Shown here: positions 54,131 to 63,146 of the stretch, one piece after another
Layout of the letters: each line of letters opens with the position of its first letter
Position numbering within the stretch: position 1 is the first letter of the stretch
Origin: Nocardia altamirensis NBRC 108246
Lineage (GTDB): Bacteria; Actinomycetota; Actinomycetes; Mycobacteriales; Mycobacteriaceae
DNA: 64,000 nt
Reading direction: 5' to 3'
Assembly (NCBI RefSeq): GCF_001612685.1
Contig: NZ_BDAY01000014.1
Location: 62,001 to 126,000 of the forward strand
Notes under the pieces: generated by a model
Database searches by the model: none
What the model saw: the letters and a program-made list of their open reading frames with translations, nothing else
Told to the model about the DNA's origin: nothing
Translations under genes and position numbers: made by a program

Positions 54131-55267
54131 CTATCCGGACTCGGGGCGCAGCACGAGGACGGTGATCTCGCTCGGCGCGAAGACGCGCAGTTGCGGACCC
54201 CAGAACCCGGTGCCCCGGCTGGTGTAGAGCTTGGTGTGCTCACCGTGCGTGCTCAGTCCGGCGACCACCGGCTGATCGAGGCGGACCAGGTAGTGGAACG
54301 GCCAGATCTGGCCGCCGTGCGTGTGGCCGGAGATCTGTAGTGCCACACCGGCGGCCGCCGCGCCGGTGATCTGCTTGGGCTGGTGGGCCAGCAGCACCAC
54401 CGGGGCCTGCGGGTCGGCGCCTGCCAGCGCGGTGGGCAGGTCGGGGCCGTGGCCGGGCAGGCCGACACCGGTCGGATCGTCGATGCCCGCGATCACCAGC
54501 CGGTCTGCGCCGCGGGTCAGTGTCTCGTGCTGGTTGTGCAGCGGCTGCCAGCCGATCGAGGCCATATGGTCGATCCAGCCCTGCGCGTCGCCGAAGTACT
54601 CGTGGTTGCCGGTGATGTAGAACCGGCCGAGCGGCGCTTCGACCTTGCCGAGCGGGTCGACCTGCGGGTGCCGCTTCGCCACCGAGCCGTCCGCGAGATC
54701 GCCCGCGTGACAGGCGATATCGGGCCGTTGCGCGTTGACGACCGCCACCACTCGCTCCGACCAGCGCAGCCGATTCAGCGCGGCGAAATGAGTGTCGGTG
54801 ACGACCACCAGGCGCAGGCCGTCGAAGGCGACGCCGAGGCCGCGGATCGGCACCTCGACCGTGCGCACCCGTGGCACCCGCCGCGCCTCGACCACACCCC
54901 AGACCACCAGGACCGCCGAGATCGCAAGCACGCCAACCGCCACGACGCGCGAGCGTGCCGGATCGTCCACGCCACCGACGGCGAGACCGAGCCCGGCAAT
55001 GGTGCCGAGCACCGACCAACTGAAGAACACCCACAGCACGCCGAGGAGCGTGTCGCCGACGATGGACGCGGCATCGGACTGGGCAGGCCCGTGCCCGAGG
55101 AACATCGACGCGGGCAACGCCACGAATCCGGCAAGGAACAGCGCGGTCCCGAGCCAGAACAGCGGCCCGGTCCCCGCCGTGGGCGCGCCGACCAGCGTCC
55201 ACCACGGCAGCGCGAACAGGATCGCGGGAATCGCCAGGAACAGGGCGGAACGGACAACGTATTTCAA
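54131..55267 (-). CDS. Membrane-anchored metallophosphoesterase
   Basis: A 378-residue protein with about five N-terminal membrane helices (residues about 5-125) followed by a calcineurin-like phosphoesterase domain: VVTDTHFAALNR, CHAGDLADG, ITGNHEYFGD, LLAHQPKQ and ISGHTHGGQIWPF. Such YkuE-type proteins are often annotated without known substrate; phospholipid head groups are candidates. The start is TTG at 55267 behind GAGGATGG; the frame remains open upstream, but those residues are low-complexity. It is divergent from the diguanylate cyclase gene. Confidence 0.85.
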   Translation of the reverse strand: MKYVVRSALFLAIPAILFALPWWTLVGAPTAGTGPLFWLGTALFLAGFVALPASMFLGHGPAQSDAASIVGDTLLGVLWVFFSWSVLGTIAGLGLAVGGVDDPARSRVVAVGVLAISAVLVVWGVVEARRVPRVRTVEVPIRGLGVAFDGLRLVVVTDTHFAALNRLRWSERVVAVVNAQRPDIACHAGDLADGSVAKRHPQVDPLGKVEAPLGRFYITGNHEYFGDAQGWIDHMASIGWQPLHNQHETLTRGADRLVIAGIDDPTGVGLPGHGPDLPTALAGADPQAPVVLLAHQPKQITGAAAAGVALQISGHTHGGQIWPFHYLVRLDQPVVAGLSTHGEHTKLYTSRGTGFWGPQLRVFAPSEITVLVLRPESG

Positions 55268-55599
55268 GAGACCATCCTCGTAGGCGCGGGAGTTGCGGCG
55301 CACGGTCCCTCCGCCCGGCGCGGGCTCCTCCGACGGTACTCGCGCCGCCACGCTTACTCGCGGACGCACCCGCTCGATCAGCCGAGTCGGGCCGGATCGA
55401 GCCGTGCTCGTCGAGGTGGTCGATCGCTTCCTGGCGGGCTGAGCACTGGCGCGTTCGGTACCGGGCGGCGCGAAATGCCCTGGGGTGCTACCTTCGGTTA
55501 CAGTTACTGTGCAGCAATTGGCACGTGTTCCATTGGCGTTGTGCACAACCGTCCGGAGGCAAGGTGCCGCCGTCGGTGTCGACATGAGGCGGTGGCTCC
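55268..55599. other. Divergent intergenic region
   Basis: About 330 bases between the metallophosphoesterase and the diguanylate cyclase genes. It presumably holds both promoters (AT-richer at 55490-55550). No operator or RNA gene is recognised. Confidence 0.35.
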
Positions 55600-56814
55600 A
55601 TGACGGATATGCGCTCGACCTTTCAGTCCTGGTGGCGTGACCGGGTCGACTACCGCTGGCTGATCGAGACCTTCGAATCCCGCTCGGCGCTCGTGCCGAT
55701 GAAGATCATGGTCGGCTCCGGCGGGATCGTGATGGTGTCCATCGTGCTGCTCGCGCTGGCGTCGAACTCGGGACAGTCCGGGACGCTCGGGGTGACCCAG
55801 GCGATCACCACGGCGGCGCTGGCGGCGGTGTGGGGGTTGCGCTGGTGGCTCGGTCCGTGGCCGGGCGAGCGCGAATCGCTGATGTGGATCGCCGTGGTCG
55901 ACGTCGCCGTCCTCGCCAACAACATCATGGTGACCGACCGGCTGCTCGGCGCGCTCGGGATCGTGCTGCTGGTGAGCACCGGCGGGTACGTGACGATCTT
56001 CCACGGTCCGCGGATACTCGCGCTGCATGTCGGCTTCTCCGTGTTCTCGATCCTGCTGGTCGCCGTGCTGATGGTGATCGGGTGGCCGGGGCACAACCCG
56101 CACGCGACCGGCGATATCGCGCTCGGCGCCGGGGTCGTGATGGCCAACTTCGTCGTGGCCGCCGTCGTGCTGCCCGCCGTGCAGTTCTCCCACTGGTTGA
56201 TGCGCTTGGACGCGCTGTCGGATCCGCTGACCATGCTGCTGAACCGGCGCGGCCTCGAATCCCACCTGTCGCACTACTCGTGCACGGACGCCGACAACGA
56301 GCTCTTCGTCGTGCTCGTCGATCTGGACCAGTTCAAAACCGTCAACGACACCATCGGCCACTCGGTCGGCGACGACGTGCTGGTGCGGACGGCCGACTGC
56401 CTGCGCGCCACCGCCCCCGCGAGCACGGTCATCGCCCGCACCGGCGGCGACGAGTTCGTGGTCTTCGGCTGCCTGCGCGGCGAGAAGGTCGGCGTGGTGG
56501 CCGAGCAGCTGCGGGCCGCCGTCGAGTCGATCCCCGATATGCCCACCGTCATCACCGCCAGTGTCGGCGCCGCGGTCTTCGATCCGGCGCGCGATCTCGC
56601 ACCGGACGCCGGATCGACGTTCTGCCATGTGTTCCGGCGCGCGGACCGGGCGATGTATCGGGCCAAGCAACTGGGTGGCAACGCCGTCGTCGTCGCGTGG
56701 GCAACCATGCGTGACGAATCGGTAGCCGCCAACCACTGCACCACCGTCGTCCGCGAGGTCAGGTTCCCGCACTTCCCCGCGACGCAAGGTGTCACGAGCA
56801 CCGAGGTGCGGTGA
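55600..56814 (+). CDS. Membrane diguanylate cyclase (GGDEF)
   Basis: A 404-residue protein with an N-terminal membrane sensor of about six helices (residues about 35-205) and a C-terminal GGDEF domain (about 215-370) that would make cyclic di-GMP from two GTP. The active-site loop is RTGGDEFVVFG, and DLDQFKTVNDTIGHSVGDDV supplies the metal-binding Asp and the substrate loop. The inhibitory RxxD site expected five residues before the motif is absent, so product inhibition at that site is unlikely. There is no EAL domain. The ATG at 55600 has GAGGCGG upstream. Confidence 0.92.
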   Translation: MTDMRSTFQSWWRDRVDYRWLIETFESRSALVPMKIMVGSGGIVMVSIVLLALASNSGQSGTLGVTQAITTAALAAVWGLRWWLGPWPGERESLMWIAVVDVAVLANNIMVTDRLLGALGIVLLVSTGGYVTIFHGPRILALHVGFSVFSILLVAVLMVIGWPGHNPHATGDIALGAGVVMANFVVAAVVLPAVQFSHWLMRLDALSDPLTMLLNRRGLESHLSHYSCTDADNELFVVLVDLDQFKTVNDTIGHSVGDDVLVRTADCLRATAPASTVIARTGGDEFVVFGCLRGEKVGVVAEQLRAAVESIPDMPTVITASVGAAVFDPARDLAPDAGSTFCHVFRRADRAMYRAKQLGGNAVVVAWATMRDESVAANHCTTVVREVRFPHFPATQGVTSTEVR

Positions 56815-56846
56815 TCAGCGCCCGGATCGGCGCGGTCGAACGCCTG

Positions 56847-57767
56847 TTACGGGCGGGTCAGGCGGGCGCCCCACCGGGTGGTCACGCTGCCGCCGGGGGT
56901 CAGCCGGATCAGCTGGTCGCCGGATCGGAAAGCGTTGGGCGGACAGGTCATCGGTTCGGCGGCCAGGCCGGTCCTGCGGTGCGCTGGCGCGAGGGTGTCG
57001 CCGGTGAAGAGTTGAAGAACCTGGTAGGAGTCGTCGAGCCAGAGTTCGGCCGTGGCCTGGTCGGTGCCGCGCAGCCGGACCCAGGCGTGGCCGTCGGCAT
57101 CTCGGGACAGGTCGGTGAAGGGATGATCGATCGTCAGGTCGTCGAGTCGCCGCGGGGAGCTGAAATCGAACGGGGACCCGGCGACCGGTTCGGTGCCGAT
57201 CGGGAGTTGACGGTCGGGGTCGGTCACGATCCGGGTGGCGGCATCGAACTGGAGGGTCGCCGCATCGATCGGGCCGTCGCCGGGGGACAGGTAGGGATGG
57301 TGGCCGCAGCCGTACGGCGCGGCGGTGTCGCCCAGGTTGGTGGCGGACGTGGTGACGGTCAGTCCCGCGTCGGACAGCGCATAGCGGATGGCGATATCGA
57401 GGTGGAACGGGTAGCCCTTGCGCGGGTGCAGGGTGGTGCGCATGGTGACCTCGTCCTGCCGCAGGTCGGTCGCGCGCCACGGCCGCCAGCGCAGCAGGCC
57501 GTGGATGGCGGTGCGCTGCGCCGGTTCGGTGAGCGGGAGCTGGTGCTCGACCCCGTCGAAGCGATACATGCCGTCCGCCAAGCGGTTCGGCCACGGGATC
57601 AGCGCGGCGCCGCGGCCGCCGTCCGACATCGCGTCGACGGCGTAGGGCTCCAGCACATCTCGCTCACCGACCCTGAACTCGCGGATCCCGCCGCCGACCT
57701 CGACGACCACGGCACGCAATGCCCCATGAGCGATCGAGAACTGCTGTCCGGACGGCGGGAGAGACAT
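56847..57767 (-). CDS. Aldose 1-epimerase family protein
   Basis: A 306-residue galactose-mutarotase-like enzyme that interconverts alpha and beta anomers of aldoses. It has IPWPNRLADGMYRF (sugar-binding Asn-Arg), TAIHGLLRWRPW (catalytic His region), PYGCGHHPYL (second His pair) and the late GLAAEPMTCPPNAF with the catalytic Glu. The ATG at 57767 has GAAAGG seven bases upstream. No sugar operon surrounds it. Confidence 0.9.
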   Translation of the reverse strand: MSLPPSGQQFSIAHGALRAVVVEVGGGIREFRVGERDVLEPYAVDAMSDGGRGAALIPWPNRLADGMYRFDGVEHQLPLTEPAQRTAIHGLLRWRPWRATDLRQDEVTMRTTLHPRKGYPFHLDIAIRYALSDAGLTVTTSATNLGDTAAPYGCGHHPYLSPGDGPIDAATLQFDAATRIVTDPDRQLPIGTEPVAGSPFDFSSPRRLDDLTIDHPFTDLSRDADGHAWVRLRGTDQATAELWLDDSYQVLQLFTGDTLAPAHRRTGLAAEPMTCPPNAFRSGDQLIRLTPGGSVTTRWGARLTRP

Positions 57768-57826
57768 ACGTGCGCCTTTCTGCGGGGGATGCCGCCCAAG
57801 TACATCGCATGGGTCGGGCGGCGGCA

Positions 57827-58633
57827 TCAGGGGATGCGCGCCACCGCACCGAGCATGGCGACCGCCTCGGCCCTCGGATGCGCCCGCCACTCGCCGGGCC
57901 GCCACGCGGTCACCGAGCCGATGCCGGGCGAGACGAGGTCGAACCCGTCGAAGAAGCGCGCGAATTCCGCGGTGCTGCGCAGCCGGAACGGCACGCCGCT
58001 GCGCTTGTTCGCCGCGTTGGTCTCGGCGAGCTCGTCCGCGGACATGTAGTCGCTGGTGGCGTGCGTCATCACCAGGTGGCTGCCGGAGGGGAGCGCGTCG
58101 CACAGGGTGCGCACCAACTCGTAGGGCTTGTCCTCGTCGACGATGAAGTGCAGGACGGCGACGAGCATCAATGCCACCGGTTTGCCGAGATCGAGCACCC
58201 TGGCCAGTTCCGGGTTGGCGAGGATGCGGCCAGGGTCGCGAATATCCGCGTCGAGATACGCCGTCGCGCCCTCGGGCGAGCTGTTCAACAGCTCGTTGGC
58301 GTGCACGAGCACGATCGGGTCGTTGTCCACGTAGACAATGCGCGACTCGGGCGCGATGCTTTGTGCGATCTCGTGCACATTGCCCGCGGTGGGCAGGCCC
58401 GCACCGATATCGAGGAACTGCCGCACTCCCGCATCGGCGAGGTAGGCCACCGCGCGACGCAGGAAATTGCGGTTTTCCAGCGCGGCGAGCCGTATGGTCG
58501 GAAATGCCTCGGCGACCACCTCGGCCGATTCCCGATCGGCCGGGAAGTTGTCCTTGCCGCCGAGCCAGTAATCGTACCGGCGTGCCGGGTGCGGTTTCGA
58601 CACATCGATCCGCGCGACTGGATCCGAGTTCAC
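57827..58633 (-). CDS. SAM-dependent methyltransferase, Methyltransf_19 (DUF574) family
   Basis: A 268-residue second member of PF04672 in the window. Hallmarks: HPARRYDYWLGGKDNFPADR, FLDIGAGLPTAGNVHEIAQ (SAM loop), IVYVDNDPIVLVHA and LVAVLHFIVDEDKPYELV. The GTG at 58633 has GAGGG six bases upstream. It is divergent from a cytochrome P450 gene with a 93-base gap, so the two may act together, but its substrate is unknown. It is clearly diverged from the copy at 16926-17702 rather than a recent duplicate. Confidence 0.87.
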   Translation of the reverse strand: MNSDPVARIDVSKPHPARRYDYWLGGKDNFPADRESAEVVAEAFPTIRLAALENRNFLRRAVAYLADAGVRQFLDIGAGLPTAGNVHEIAQSIAPESRIVYVDNDPIVLVHANELLNSSPEGATAYLDADIRDPGRILANPELARVLDLGKPVALMLVAVLHFIVDEDKPYELVRTLCDALPSGSHLVMTHATSDYMSADELAETNAANKRSGVPFRLRSTAEFARFFDGFDLVSPGIGSVTAWRPGEWRAHPRAEAVAMLGAVARIP

Positions 58634-58726
58634 AACGCCCTCAATTCATTTCGACTATTGTCATCATGTCAGTTCGAGTTGTGAACCGGTAACGATGGTC
58701 CCGTTGCGGCGGCAGGAAGGCCTCCC

Positions 58727-59908
58727 ATGCAATTGCAGTACAGCCCATACGATTTCGATGTTCACAACGATCCGTACCCGTATTACGCGCGGCTGCGTGC
58801 GGAGGCGCCGGTCTTCCGTAACGATACCGACGACTTCTGGGCACTGTCGCGTCATGCCGATATCCACGCCGCGTTGAGCGACGCCGACCGGTTCTCCAGC
58901 GCGAACGGCGCCATCCGGATGGAGCCCGCATTCTGGGGGCCGCAGGCCGAGCAGATGTTCTCTTTCGTGGCGATGGACGCGCCACGGCATACCAGGATGC
59001 GCAAGCTGGTGGTGCGCGCGTTCACCCAGCGCCGGGTGCAGGCGCTGGAGCCGCGGCTGCGCGAGATCGCGAGAGGGTTGCTCGCACCGTTGCTCGAGCG
59101 CGGCAGCTTCGATCTGATGACCGAATTCGCGGGCCCGTACCCGACCGAGGTGATCGCCGAGCTGGTCGGCGTCCCCGCGGCCGACCGCGACATGCTGCGC
59201 AAGCTCGGCATGGAAATCATGTACAACGACGAGCAGTCCACCGACCTGCGCCCGGAGGCGATCCAGGCGATCGGCGCGATGATCGGGTACTACACCGAGC
59301 TGACCATCGCGCGCAGCAAGGACCGCACCGACGACCTGCTGTCCGGCCTGCTCGACGCGGCGGACGGGGACGACCGGCTCACGCCGGAGGAAATCGTCAG
59401 CGTGCTGATCCTGCTGGTCGGCGCGGGCATCGAGACCACCATGCTGACCCTCGGCAACCTGTGGCACACCGCGTGGCGGCATCCCGATCAGCGCCGCAAG
59501 GCGTTCGACGGGCAGATCGACGCCTGGATCGCCGAGGGCATGCGCTACGAACCGTCGACGCAGAGCATGTTGCGCACGGCTACCGAGGAATTCGAGTTGC
59601 ACGGCGTGCCGGTGCCTGCGGGCGCGCGGATGCTGTTGCTCGTCGGCTCCGCGAACCGCGATCCCGCGGTCTTCGCCGACCCCGACACCTTCGATCTGGA
59701 CCGGGACACCCGCCGGTCCCTCAGCTTCGGCCACGGTCCGCACCACTGCCTCGGCATCAACCTCGGGCAGCTGGAGTTACGCGTCGCGTTGCAGGAAATC
59801 GTCGCGAAGGTCGCCGACTACGAGATCGATCCGGCCGGCGTGCGCCGCCTGCACTCGTCCAACAACCGGGGCTTTCTCGCGCTGCCCACGACGGTGACGG
59901 CCCGCTGA
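58727..59908 (+). CDS. Cytochrome P450
   Basis: A 393-residue soluble bacterial P450. The heme ligand is C341 in FGHGPHHCLG, the I-helix oxygen-binding motif is LVGAGIETTML (with Glu-Thr), and the K-helix ExxR is EGMR near residue 270. Its substrate cannot be predicted, and no ferredoxin gene is adjacent. The ATG at 58727 follows AGGAAGGC. Its divergent neighbour is a Methyltransf_19 gene. Confidence 0.94.
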   Translation: MQLQYSPYDFDVHNDPYPYYARLRAEAPVFRNDTDDFWALSRHADIHAALSDADRFSSANGAIRMEPAFWGPQAEQMFSFVAMDAPRHTRMRKLVVRAFTQRRVQALEPRLREIARGLLAPLLERGSFDLMTEFAGPYPTEVIAELVGVPAADRDMLRKLGMEIMYNDEQSTDLRPEAIQAIGAMIGYYTELTIARSKDRTDDLLSGLLDAADGDDRLTPEEIVSVLILLVGAGIETTMLTLGNLWHTAWRHPDQRRKAFDGQIDAWIAEGMRYEPSTQSMLRTATEEFELHGVPVPAGARMLLLVGSANRDPAVFADPDTFDLDRDTRRSLSFGHGPHHCLGINLGQLELRVALQEIVAKVADYEIDPAGVRRLHSSNNRGFLALPTTVTAR

Positions 59909-59971
59909 GCGGACCGAACACACACGCCTCCGGCCGTCCTCCCGATACAAAGGTCGACAGAGGAGGGCACC

Positions 59972-60577
59972 ATGACTCGTTATTGGCCCATGACTCGGGA
60001 CACCTGCGCCATCGGCTCGCCGTTCGGCCCGCGCGAGGGCGGATTCCACGCCGGGCAGGACTTTCCGGCGCCGGACGGCACGCCGATCTACGCCTGTGCG
60101 GGCGGCACCGTGCTCTTTCTCGGTGCCGCAGGCGGCTACGGACAGTGGATCGTCATCGACCATCCGAGCGCCGAGGGCGGCGGCGTCAGCGAATACGGGC
60201 ACATGTGGGACGCGGGCGCGACCGGATTGTCGGTCGGTGACCGGGTCGAGGCCGGGCAGCTGATCGCCTACGTCGGCAGCAACGGCGGCTCCACCGGCCC
60301 GCACCTGCATCTGAGCGTCATGCCGCACGGCTACGACCCGGGCAGCAAGATCGACCCGCTGTTCTGGCTGCGCGGCGCCGCCTATCCCGGCGACTTCCTG
60401 TGGGCGCTCGGCGAGGGCGAACAGCGCGAACTGCTCGACCGCACCAGGGAGATCTGGACGCAACTGCAGGGACCGGACGGCCTCGGCTGGCCGCAGCTCG
60501 GCCGGAACGCGCAGGGGCGCAACCGTTCCTTCGTCGACGCCCTTGCCGAGGTGCAGCACTCGGAACACCTGGGTTGA
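59972..60577 (+). CDS. M23-family zinc peptidase (LytM-like)
   Basis: A 201-residue peptidoglycan-endopeptidase-type protein with zinc ligands in HAGQD and in GPHLHLS (HxH), and the VSEYGHMW and GDRVEAGQLIAYVGSNG motifs of M23 domains. A C-terminal extension of about 65 residues is unassigned. No signal peptide is visible, which is odd for a cell-wall enzyme. The ATG at 59972 follows GAGGAGG. Confidence 0.87.
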   Translation: MTRYWPMTRDTCAIGSPFGPREGGFHAGQDFPAPDGTPIYACAGGTVLFLGAAGGYGQWIVIDHPSAEGGGVSEYGHMWDAGATGLSVGDRVEAGQLIAYVGSNGGSTGPHLHLSVMPHGYDPGSKIDPLFWLRGAAYPGDFLWALGEGEQRELLDRTREIWTQLQGPDGLGWPQLGRNAQGRNRSFVDALAEVQHSEHLG

Positions 60578-60608
60578 CCATGCCGCCCACGGCGGGCATG
60601 GTTGGCCG

Positions 60609-61574
60609 ATGGGCAGTGAAGAGGTCCGCGCCGGGGTGACGCTGACCAATCTCGACAAGCCACTGTTCGACGGTGCCGAGGCGACCAAGCGCGATCTGGT
60701 CGACTATCTCGAGGCCGTCGGCGAGCGGATGGTGCGGCAGCTGCGGGATCGTCCGCTCTCGGTGGTGCGGGTCCGGCCTGGGCAGGAACCGTTCATGCAG
60801 AAGAACCTGCCCAAGTACACCCCGGATTGGCTGCACCGGGTGACGGTATGGGCCGAGAGTTCGCGTCGCGAAGTGACGTACGCGCTGTGCGACGACGTGC
60901 GCACGCTGCTCTGGTTCGGCAATCAGCGCGCGATCGAGTACCACACGACGCTGCTGCTCGCCGACCACAGCACGGGGCCGACGCATCTCGTCCTTGATCT
61001 CGATCCGCCTGCCGAGCAGCCGTTCCGGCAGGCGGTGCTCGCCGCGAAGCTGATCCGGGCGGCACTGCACAACGACGGGCTCGACGGTGCGGTGAAAACC
61101 AGTGGGGCCAAAGGGGTACACGTCTTCGTGCCGCTGCGGCCTGGTGCCGCGATCGAGGACGTGGCGGCCGCAACCCGCGCGATCGCCGCAAGGGCCGAGC
61201 GCATCGACCCCGACCTCGCCACCACCGCTTTCATCCGAGATGACCGTGCGGGCAAGGTCTTTCTCGATTCCACCAGGGCGGGCGGCGGGACGGTCGTCGC
61301 GACCTACAGTCCGCGAATTCGTCCCGGCACGCCGGTGTCGTTTCCGGTGGCGTGGTCGGATCTCGACAATGTCGGTCCCCGCGATTTCACCGTGCGCACC
61401 GCGGCAGCCCTGCTCGGCGACCGTGACCCGTGGGCGGTCGAGATGCCTGCCCCGTACGCGTTGCCCGCCGACCTCGTCGAGGAGGGCCACACCATTCCCA
61501 TTGCCCGCGTGCAGGCGATGCACGAGGGCAAACGCCGGGCTCGGGCGCGCCGGGCGAGCGCCGAATCCGAGTAG
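60609..61574 (+). CDS. Stand-alone LigD-type polymerase domain protein
   Basis: A 321-residue protein of the LigD primase-polymerase (PolDom) family used in nonhomologous end joining. It has the catalytic pair in THLVLDLDPP (DxD), the family FMQKNLPKYTPDWL and YALCDDVRTLLWFGNQRAIE near the start, KTSGAKGVHVFVPL and a late TVVATYSPRIRPGTPVSFPV. It has no ligase or nuclease domain and no Ku gene adjacent, so its partner is elsewhere or it works in another repair pathway. The ATG at 60609 is the first that fits homology; no strong ribosome site is seen. Confidence 0.87.
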   Translation: MGSEEVRAGVTLTNLDKPLFDGAEATKRDLVDYLEAVGERMVRQLRDRPLSVVRVRPGQEPFMQKNLPKYTPDWLHRVTVWAESSRREVTYALCDDVRTLLWFGNQRAIEYHTTLLLADHSTGPTHLVLDLDPPAEQPFRQAVLAAKLIRAALHNDGLDGAVKTSGAKGVHVFVPLRPGAAIEDVAAATRAIAARAERIDPDLATTAFIRDDRAGKVFLDSTRAGGGTVVATYSPRIRPGTPVSFPVAWSDLDNVGPRDFTVRTAAALLGDRDPWAVEMPAPYALPADLVEEGHTIPIARVQAMHEGKRRARARRASAESE

Positions 61575-61579
61575 CGGTC

Positions 61580-62143
61580 TCAGATCGTCAGCGGCAGCAT
61601 CGGGATCGAGTCCTCGCCGAAGTCGACGGGCGGGGCAGGCATGAGCTGCAGGTCGCGTTCCTCGGTCCACGCGTAGTGGCGCAGGGTGTTGAACTGGGCG
61701 ACGAAGTGATCGCGCCAGGTCTGCGCGCCGAAGTTCATCGCGGTGTTGACCTGGAGCCAGCCGGAGGTGCTGAAGTTGACCGAGCCCTCCCAGCACTGTG
61801 GGCCGCTCGGGGTGTCCACGACCAGGCCCTTGGTGTGACAGATGTATTTGCGGCCGCTGGTGCTGGTGCCGATGGTGACCTCGACGCCGGCATCGATGAG
61901 CCGGGTCACGACAGGCTGCTGGGTCTTGCCCGAGGACTGGGTGTGATCCAGGTAGAGGTGCAGTGGCACGCCGCGCCGGTGCGCGGCGATCAACGTGTCG
62001 GCGGCATCGGTCAGCGTGAAACCGTAGGCGATGAGCCAGGTTTCGCCGGGCCCGGCGACCAGCTCCAGAAATCGGCGCTCGACTTCCGCGTGGTCGTCCG
62101 GCATCAGGTAGCACGTCATCGGACCATCGATCACGAAGGGCAT
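61580..62143 (-). CDS. Phospholipase D-like single-HKD protein
   Basis: A 187-residue protein with one PLD-type active-site motif, HTKGLVVD followed by GSVNFSTSGW, consistent with a dimeric PLD-fold nuclease or phosphodiesterase. TWLIAYGFTLTDAADTLIAA and VPLHLYLDHTQSSG resemble the beta strands before the HKD in nuclease-type members. There is no signal peptide. It converges on the polymerase-domain gene with a 5-base gap. Confidence 0.82.
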   Translation of the reverse strand: MPFVIDGPMTCYLMPDDHAEVERRFLELVAGPGETWLIAYGFTLTDAADTLIAAHRRGVPLHLYLDHTQSSGKTQQPVVTRLIDAGVEVTIGTSTSGRKYICHTKGLVVDTPSGPQCWEGSVNFSTSGWLQVNTAMNFGAQTWRDHFVAQFNTLRHYAWTEERDLQLMPAPPVDFGEDSIPMLPLTI

Positions 62144-62191
62144 GCCTGCACCGTACCGGCGTGAGCTGCGACAACGAGGCAGGCCGCGCGG

Positions 62192-63088
62192 CTACTCGCG
62201 GACTGCGGCGCGGACGAATCCGTCGGCATCGTCGAGCAGCTTGCGTGCCTCGACCACATCCACACCGGCCAGCTGCATGACGATCGCGGTCTTCGCGTTC
62301 CCCTCGGCGGCCGCCAGCAGCGTTGCCGCGGTGGCGGAGTCGACGCCGGTGGCGTCGGCGATGATGCGGCAGGCGCGGTCGACGAGTTTGGCGTTGGTCG
62401 GCTTCATATCCACCATGCGGTTGCCGTACACCTTGCCCGATCGCACCATGGTCGCGGTCGAGAGCATGTTGCAGACCATCTTCTGCGCCGTGCCTGCTTT
62501 CAGGCGGGTCGAGCCGGTCACTACCTCGGGGCCCGTTTCGATTTCGATGCCGACGTCGGCGTGCGTGCTCAGCTCGGCGTGCCGATTGCAGGAGACCCCG
62601 ATGGTGGTGGCGCCGACGGAGCGGCCGTGCCGCAGTGCGCCGATCGCGTAGGGCGTCCGTCCGCTCGCGGCCAAGGCGACGACGACATCGGCGGCGTTGC
62701 ATCCGATGGCGTGCAGGTCTTTTGCCGCAAGCGTCTGGTCGTCCTCGGCCCCCTCGACCGCCTGGGCGAACGCATCATTGCCGCCCGCGATCAGGCCGAG
62801 CACCTCGCCGGGATCGGTGCCGAAGGTCGGCGGGCATTCCACCGCGTCGAGCACCCCGAGCCTGCCGCTGGTGCCCGCGCCGACGTAGATCAGCCTGCCG
62901 CCGCGCTGCCGGGCGGCCACGATCTGCTCCACCGCGCGGGCGATCTCCGGAATCGCCTGCGCCACCGCCGAAGCCACGCCGGCGTCCTCGGCGTTCATGG
63001 CGCGCAGCATCGCCTCGACCGGCATGGCGTCCAGCGCGGCGGTCCGTGGGTTGGCTTCCTCGGTGCTGAGTGCCCCGATCTCCGTCAT
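62192..63088 (-). CDS. murQ: N-acetylmuramic acid 6-phosphate etherase
   Basis: A 298-residue cytoplasmic enzyme that cleaves the lactyl ether of MurNAc 6-phosphate to give GlcNAc 6-phosphate and D-lactate during cell-wall recycling. It has the SIS sugar-phosphate motif YVGAGTSGRLGVLDAVECPP, GNDAFAQAVEGAEDD (catalytic Glu), ALAASGRTPYAIGAL and GSTRLKAGTAQKMVCNML. The ATG at 63088 has AGGAGG six bases upstream. It lies 58 bases behind the RpiR-type regulator on the same strand. Confidence 0.96.
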   Translation of the reverse strand: MTEIGALSTEEANPRTAALDAMPVEAMLRAMNAEDAGVASAVAQAIPEIARAVEQIVAARQRGGRLIYVGAGTSGRLGVLDAVECPPTFGTDPGEVLGLIAGGNDAFAQAVEGAEDDQTLAAKDLHAIGCNAADVVVALAASGRTPYAIGALRHGRSVGATTIGVSCNRHAELSTHADVGIEIETGPEVVTGSTRLKAGTAQKMVCNMLSTATMVRSGKVYGNRMVDMKPTNAKLVDRACRIIADATGVDSATAATLLAAAEGNAKTAIVMQLAGVDVVEARKLLDDADGFVRAAVRE

Positions 63089-63146
63089 GCTCGCCTCCTG
63101 TGTCCCTGCGTGAATGCGTGCTGGGTAGGCCGAACAAGCGATCCGC

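Noticed and set aside
60318..62702. 794-codon minus-strand frame
   Set aside because: Antisense to the polymerase-domain gene and overlapping the real PLD-like and murQ genes in another frame; Arg-rich with no domain.
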